NCBI GenBank assembly: GCA_020081605.1
Contig: JAHREC010000062.1
Span: forward strand, 4,955,758 to 5,019,757
DNA: 64,000 bases
Source of the DNA: Albifimbria verrucaria
Lineage: Eukaryota; Ascomycota; Sordariomycetes; Hypocreales; Stachybotryaceae
Direction: 5' to 3'
Of this stretch, positions 58,331-64,000 are shown in pieces. The stretch's first letter is position 1; every line of letters begins with the position of its first letter. The notes beneath the pieces are model-generated. The model saw nothing but the letters and a program-made list of their open reading frames with translations, was not told where the DNA came from and did no database searches. Position numbers and translations under genes: made by a program.

Positions 58331-59790
58331 AAGTATGGCGATGTTGTCCGGATAGCACCAAAAGAACTTGTCTTCTACACGCCTCAAGCTTTCTTAGGTT
58401 TGCCGTTCCAAAATCCTACTTATAATCGATCACTCAGCTCACGCTTAGGAAAGACATCTATGGGACCCAGCAAAAGGAACTTGAACACTTTGTCAATACA
58501 GATTTCTAGAGTCGTGGAAATAATCTCGGCGGTATTGTCTGGGAAGAAGATCCCATGCGGCATCGCGAAGTGGCCAAACAGCTCGCTCCTGCCTTTAGCA
58601 CCCGGACTATCCGAGCCTTGGAACTAGTGGCGCAAAGGCACCTCAACTTTTTCATAGCAAGAATGCTAGAACTCGAAAGCACGCACGAAGTTATCGAGCT
58701 AAGCGAACGGACAAACTGGCTCGCTATGGATCTTTACGCCGATGTCTCGTGGAACGAAGGGACGAACAGGATGCGAGATGGTATGTTAGCGCAATAATCG
58801 ATATGAATAGTATAACTGACACCTTGTAGCAAAAGTTCAGTCTATCTCGATGTCTTCCTTGGGTTCAACATGTTTGCCACGGTCATGCAGGTTTTCAAGC
58901 ACTTCCCATTCTTTGCGCAATTCCTATTCATCCTTGTCAGGAAATTCTCCAGTTTGAAGCAGATGGAGAAGGCCACAACGGGATAGCGTGCTGCGGCATA
59001 TTGAGAGACAAGACAGCCTCGAGCATATGGACTACTTTGCTTTTATCCTACCAGATGACGAACCGATCCCTGAGAGCAAGCAGGAGCTCACGCATATCGG
59101 TTCTCTTGCATTGCAGGTCATGTTTCCCAACCTTGGACCTATGGCTGACTGGTTTTACGGAACAATACTCTTCTTACTCGATGAGCCCGAGTACTAGTGA
59201 ATCTTGGTTGCAGAGATTCGAGACAAGTTCAACAATGCCGAGGAAATTACGCCAATAGCCCTAGCATGTCTTCCGTATCTGCATGCCTGCATGGAGGAGT
59301 CGCTACGCCTGCTCCCAAGCAACAATACGGGACCGCCACGAATTAGCCCTGGCGATTTTGTTGATGGAATTTATATTCCAAAAGGGGTACGTGACACTCC
59401 GTTGACTGAAATGAGACATTTCAACAAGAATACGCGTTTCAGGAACCGTTTTCTATTAACACACCACGCAAACTAGACTCATGTGCAAAGCAGCATCTTT
59501 GCACTCAGCCGCAGCAGCCGCTTCTTTCATGACCAGCTGTATTTTCGACCCCAACGGTGGCTGCCAGGAAACCACCCGCTCTTCGATGAGTCCTTCAAGG
59601 TGATTATCTCAAGGGCATCCATCCTTTCAGACTAGGACCTCGAGCATGCATTGGCCGTGAGGTTGCGTGGACCCAAGGCAAATGGATTATTGCTACATTG
59701 CTGTGGGTGTTTGACGTGGTCAAGGCGCCTGGTCAAGACTTCGACTTGGAGCGAGATTTGCTCCATTACGGGAAAGCCTTGGCTACATGG
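58318..59790 (+). pseudogene. Cytochrome P450 pseudogene
   Basis: The frame starts inside the protein with KYGDVVRIAPKELVFYTPQA, then DIYGTQQKELEHFV, a TAG at about 58509, GGIVWEEDPMRHREVAKQLA and PAFSTRTIRALE. ExxR is ESLR near 59303, with LLPSNNTGPPRISPG, and the haem loop FRLGPRACIG lies near 59624-59653 after one missing G (59599-59600). Then GREVAW and LLHYG follow. The membrane anchor and first exon are missing and the C-terminus is cut. It lies head to head with the PKS relic, so both may derive from one lost cluster. The type resembles CYPs of sterigmatocystin-like pathways. Confidence 0.72.
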
Positions 59791-59799
59791 GAATCTTCA

Positions 59800-60393
59800 A
59801 CTGTCTCTAATTCCTCAAACTCTTGCTTTTGGTTTCAAATTCAGATTTCTCAGCTTCGAGGAAATCATCCACTAGCTTCTCTGGATTTTTATGCTGTTAT
59901 CGCGAGCCGGATAAAGGTCAGTGAACGGGTTTTCAGGTCCCAATCCACCCAACTAAGGCGGTTGGGTAGTACAGCAAGCTATAAGGAACGTCGTTTCCCA
60001 CGAAATTATGCTTAATCATCCATCGTACGTGTTGACCAACACCACCAGTAGTGTCGCCAAAGACTTTTAACTGGATCTTTTAAAGGTCTTGAGCATCGCA
60101 TCGATGTGTGGACGATCGAAGGGGCTCTACCTGAAGAATTATGAAGTACAGAGGGTAGTAGCTCTTATTTACTTAGTATAAGCTAGCTGGGCAAGATAGA
60201 ACTTTGTACTACATAGCTAGCTTTACCCCAAACCCAAACCAACTCAAAGTATAAGTTAGGCTGCTTCATCGACCCCAAAGTCTGTCGAACACATAATTTT
60301 CCACTTGCAGATGAAATCGTTCAGAAAGACGACGTGGTGTAAAATTTGATGTTCAGACTTCATTTCCTTTCGCAGAAAATCAGGCAATGTAGA
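59800..60393. other. Intergenic, no supported gene
   Basis: The open frame continuing from the P450 relic to 60015 is not similar to the P450 C-terminus and is not supported. Nothing else was seen. Confidence 0.4.
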
Positions 60394-62033
60394 TTAAATC
60401 ACAACATTATAAGTAGCGGGCCTTTCTGCTTCAGTACCAAAGATGTTTATGTCCCATCGAGGTTTGTCTAGTGGCACATTAGCAAATACTTGTACATTTC
60501 CAATCAAGCTATTCCACTTACTTGCAATATAGGGTATGTTATACCGCTTCTGATTCTTGAACAGACCCTCTACTGCGCGAATATTGTCTTCGCTCAACTC
60601 AATTTCAACAAAGTTTTCAGCAATGCGCGCTGCTGTGACTGATTTGGGAATAACGCTATGGCCGCCATATTGGGCCCAAGCCAGTCTAACGTGTCATATG
60701 CGTTAGCAACACTAATAAAGATAAACTGAGAATCAATACTTACAAAATTTGAGTAGGTGTGACTTCTGTTCCCTTTTCTTTCGACACCTGCTCGGCGATA
60801 GCTTTGATTCCATCATCCAAAAATAGCAGGGGAATACCAAACATGTTATTTCCGAAAGCCTATGCTTAGTTAGGAGCTGCAATACTCGTTGATCCAACTT
60901 ACTTACCGAGTAAGCCGTTATATGAATGTTCTTATCTTTGCAATATTCAACCAGATTATCCTGGCGCAATGTCGGATGACGCTCAACCTGGTTAACTGCA
61001 GGGACGACCGAAGTTACTTCGATGATTGCCTCGAGCTAATATGTTGTCAACACATTAGCTATGCCTGATTTTCGTATCTTCTCGTGGCAGACATCTTACA
61101 TGTTCGATAGTGTGATTTGAAACCCTGATTGATCTTGCCTTACTTTTAGGCAACTTGGTCATAGCTGCAAATTCCAACAAACTGATTAACGAACGGCAGC
61201 AAAAGATGTCGTTCAAAAGAACTTACCGCTCCATGTTGCAGTAATTGGAATGTTGTCATCAATAGCGATATCCCCGTCGGGTTCATTGGCTCCAGTAACA
61301 GGATTCAAGTCGCTGCCCACGTGGTTCGGGCTCTTTTGAATGAGACAGGAAAGTGAACGAGGTAAAGCTTAAAACAAAATCAGTCCGTGTCCTCTTCAGT
61401 ATGGATTGGCCTGCCCACATCAAGATAATCGAGACCGAGCTCTCCCAAGCAATCATCTAGAGCGGCCTCGACAATAGCTGGATCATGTTGACTAGTACGA
61501 GAATGTGTGAGCAACCAGTAGACGCCTAGAACAGCTGCGAGCTAGAGTATACCTATTCCAAAGCTTAGAAGTCTGGGAAAGGGAAATCTCTTAGCAAAAT
61601 CATCCCATGCTGAAACGTTTACGGGTCACGTACGATGAATACGTCTTCTCTTTTCAAACCAGGTATTTCGCGAAAGGCCCTTTTCAAACCCTGGGCTACT
61701 TCAGGCTGGTTTCCATAGCTAAAAAGCCGCCTGTTAAAAAAGGAAACCAACGAATTGATATAAGTCCTGTCTTACATCTTTGCTAAGTCCTGTGATAATC
61801 TTAGCGAATGGATTTCCGATTCGATTTTTACAATCTCACCAAGTGTCTATAGCCAACCTTGAGCGCCTCATAAATGCCTATGCCTACGTCACCTGGAGCC
61901 GATTGCCAAGTTCCATATCCTAGCTGTCTGTTCATCATAAATGATATTAGTCATCATGGTTACACACATAGTTTGCTACCACTTACGGGATCTTGAAACC
62001 GCTATTGAGTACAATTTTCCTACCAAGAGACAT
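60394..62033 (-). CDS. Aldo/keto reductase
   Basis: This is a cytosolic NAD(P)H-dependent carbonyl reductase of the AKR superfamily, xylose-reductase-like branch. The start [16 protein letters not shown] (ATG 62031-62033) is followed after an intron by [20 protein letters not shown] and [17 protein letters not shown] (catalytic Tyr region) and SKLWN-like sequence follow, then [36 protein letters not shown] and ITAYS. The C-terminal part has [15 protein letters not shown] and [12 protein letters not shown]. Many short GT-AG introns are present; the last joins YIA to NKPRWD. One missing base at 61334-61337 restores the frame. The gene appears functional. Its substrate is unknown; a detoxification or sugar-reducing role is possible. 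Confidence 0.8.
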
Positions 62034-63853
62034 GTTGTTTTTTTTTCTGAGCGTAGTTGATGTGGAAGTTGACAGAATAAAAGTTGTGGTTACTCAAAGG
62101 TCTTATAGCACATCGTTCGCAGTATCATGGATTTTATAGGAAGTTACGCATTATCACAGCCGGACTTGGGATTGTTTTGCTTTATAAGCTGGGCTATATG
62201 GGCCTAGACCGATATCCGATGCGCTCCAATCATCCATCACAAAAGTGATTCAATAGCATAACCGTGCCAATCAGCGCAGGTCTAGAGAACCTTTGTCTAT
62301 CTAGAAACGCATCTAATTCTAAATGGCCGAGACTCAATCCGATGGAAAGATGAGTGATACCTTGAGAAAGACGCGGGAAGAACGAATAAAACAAACTAAA
62401 TGCCGCAACATCCGTACAGTAAGCCGCAACTAGATGGAGGAGCATGTACATCCAGTTTGGAAATATCTATGGTTGAAAGCAAATACTCGCAGCAACAATG
62501 GTACTTCGCGTTTCGGGATAGCTCTGTGTCGCTCGTTATATTAGCTGTTTTCTCTCCCGCATGAATGGCGGCTGGGATGCTGCCGAAGATGCGTTATAGG
62601 GTTACCCTTTCTCGAGAATTGCTGCTGTTTCCGATGATGACATTGATGGCCTCCGATAGCTGTCTGATACCCTTGCTCATGATTTCGAGATCGGGGATAA
62701 GATTTTCTAAGGACCCTGGTGTTCCCCATTAGCGTGGACCAAGGCCTCGGCCCCTTTCTCTTATGGATTTTCTGGCCTCCGGCTCCTTAGGGCTCTGTTA
62801 TCTATTAGAAGCGCCTTTTCGAACGCTGCGCCGTTGCCAGTGCGTTCGAAGGTGTTTGTGGTCGGGGCATGGCGTCCAGTATCATTAGATCTGTGTCGTT
62901 GTCGGCGTGGTGGGGTGGGGCCGGCGTGCGTCCGCGCTCCTTCCGACATGTTAGGAAATTGCGGTGGGTAGCTAATGGATACTAACACAAGGTACCAAGG
63001 GAATTTTAGTCAGACCCACAAGACGAAGCTTGGCGGAGATCATCCAAAAACGTTGGCGACTTTGAGTAACCAGGCCTATGCTTGGTATTCAAAGGGAGAG
63101 TAGCTGAAGCGATTGGTCTGATGGAGACTTGTATTTAATTAGCTTTAGAAGGGTCAAACTAGTCTTGAATCATCCTGAGACACAATCATCAATCGTCATA
63201 TTTGACGATTGAAAGGGATATCCACTGAACGAGACCCCTATTAATTATCTGAGTCCCTTGATCATATCCAGGCGTTACCATCACCTTGAATTCTGCTGAA
63301 GATTCAGTAACGTCGTAGGAAAATTTTCATTAGGCAAATAAAAAGTATGTTCACGCTATCATGGCTAGGTTTAGGATGTGTACGCAGGGGCTGACAAGAT
63401 TCCTATCGTGGTCACTTTTCCATTACCCTTTTGTCAATAACGTAGCGCAGCAAAGGCTTTAATTTTATTAATTACGCAGATGAAACGCGGCGCGTTTCCT
63501 TTAATTCCGATCGGAGAGCTGAGAGGCAAGGATGATTGGGCGTACAGAGCAAACCGGCCGTATTTCGGGCAACAATACTTGAAGTACCTAGAATAGGGAA
63601 TATGCGCTGTTTTGGCTAACACCCTACAATCTTTCCCTTTATGCTAATCAGTGCGATACAATGATCTCACGAAACCGGACCATCTGAGCTGTACCAATTC
63701 CACCAATCGCCATTCCTTCTGGGCAGACCTTTGAACTAACAGCATTATAATGAGTTAGTTGAACTCAGAAACGGAGAGTCACTTCCTCATAAAAAGTCCT
63801 TACTTTTGATCAAGCAAAATCATCATTGAGTTCGTAATTCCTGTGCTGCCCAT
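62034..63853. other. Mostly non-coding; doubtful small frames at 62541-62949 (minus)
   Basis: A Pro/Arg-rich frame starts at 62949 (MSEGARTHAGPTPPRRQRHR) and a second frame follows downstream on the minus strand. Neither has a recognised domain, and they may be one gene with a frame change or a mobile-element scrap. A frame at 62230-62451 is likewise unsupported. No RNA gene was recognised. Confidence 0.3.
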
Positions 63854-64000
63854 CTAAGCTGGGTAGCATGCTCCGAAGCCATCATATTCGGCTCGTGTCA
63901 GAGGAGTTACCGATCCATGTTTGACACCTCTTGGGAAGCCAGCACCTCCGGAAGGAGTCCATCCAGGATTAGTGTCAATATGTCCTGTGGAACGGTACGA
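63854..64000 (-). CDS. C-terminal end of an unidentified gene, cut by the window edge
   Basis: The last 48 codons are open from the window edge to a TAG at 63854-63856. They include GFPRGVKHGSVTPLTRAEYD and end FGACYPA. Gly/Pro content and the terminal Cys suggest an extracellular protein, but the family is not recognised and the start lies outside the window. Confidence 0.4.
   Translation of the reverse strand, partial: SYRSTGHIDTNPGWTPSGGAGFPRGVKHGSVTPLTRAEYDGFGACYPA

Noticed and set aside
20036..63330. Shared ATTTTCATTAGGCAA at about 20070 and 63320
   Set aside because: Similarity does not extend beyond the short string, so it is likely chance.

Overview
The window is nuclear DNA of a filamentous ascomycete (Pezizomycotina; an Aspergillus/Penicillium-like eurotialean is plausible but not proven). 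The signs are short 45-70 nt GT-AG introns, three Zn2Cys6 regulators, Eurotiales-style accessory enzymes, and an extremely AT-rich block with the C-to-T/G-to-A signature of repeat-induced point mutation (RIP).

Layout. 0-6 kb: an amidohydrolase, a Zn2Cys6 regulator and a divergent 2-oxoglutarate/Fe(II) dioxygenase whose promoter carries four CGGCCG palindromes. 6-13 kb: a secreted CVNH protein, a decayed secreted-protein gene, and duplicated, partly RIP-mutated segments. 13-17 kb: an MFS (monocarboxylate-type) transporter and a second Zn2Cys6 regulator. 17-22 kb: repeat copies and a dead F-box gene. 22.4-33.7 kb: the most interesting part, a candidate terpenoid cluster made of a P450, a stand-alone geranylgeranyl-diphosphate-type prenyl synthase, a terpene-synthase-like protein of unusual type, an NmrA-like NAD(P)-binding protein and a third Zn2Cys6 regulator. 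34-37 kb: a secreted PAF-acetylhydrolase-like esterase and an LPMO-like copper protein. 37.6-45.8 kb: one RIP-destroyed Ty3/gypsy-type LTR retrotransposon. 46-64 kb: a mosaic of secreted-protein genes and truncated genes (AAA+ ATPase, VCBS/SGNH esterase, valyl-tRNA synthetase, polyketide synthase, P450), an aldo/keto reductase, and a gene cut by the window end.

How the genes may work together. The prenyl synthase would supply an all-trans C20 (or similar) diphosphate, the neighbouring terpene-synthase-like protein would cyclise it, and the P450 and NmrA-like/reductase proteins would tailor it under the local Zn2Cys6 factor. The dioxygenase and transporter further left are possible additional members. 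All of this is inference from family membership and proximity.

A quality warning applies throughout. At about 26 places a conserved protein can be followed across a frame change only if one base is missing from a mononucleotide run. Losses were found everywhere and gains nowhere. This looks like homopolymer undercalling in the assembly, so most frameshifts reported here should not by themselves be read as pseudogenes. In-frame stops in otherwise conserved sequence, and truncations, are treated as real decay.
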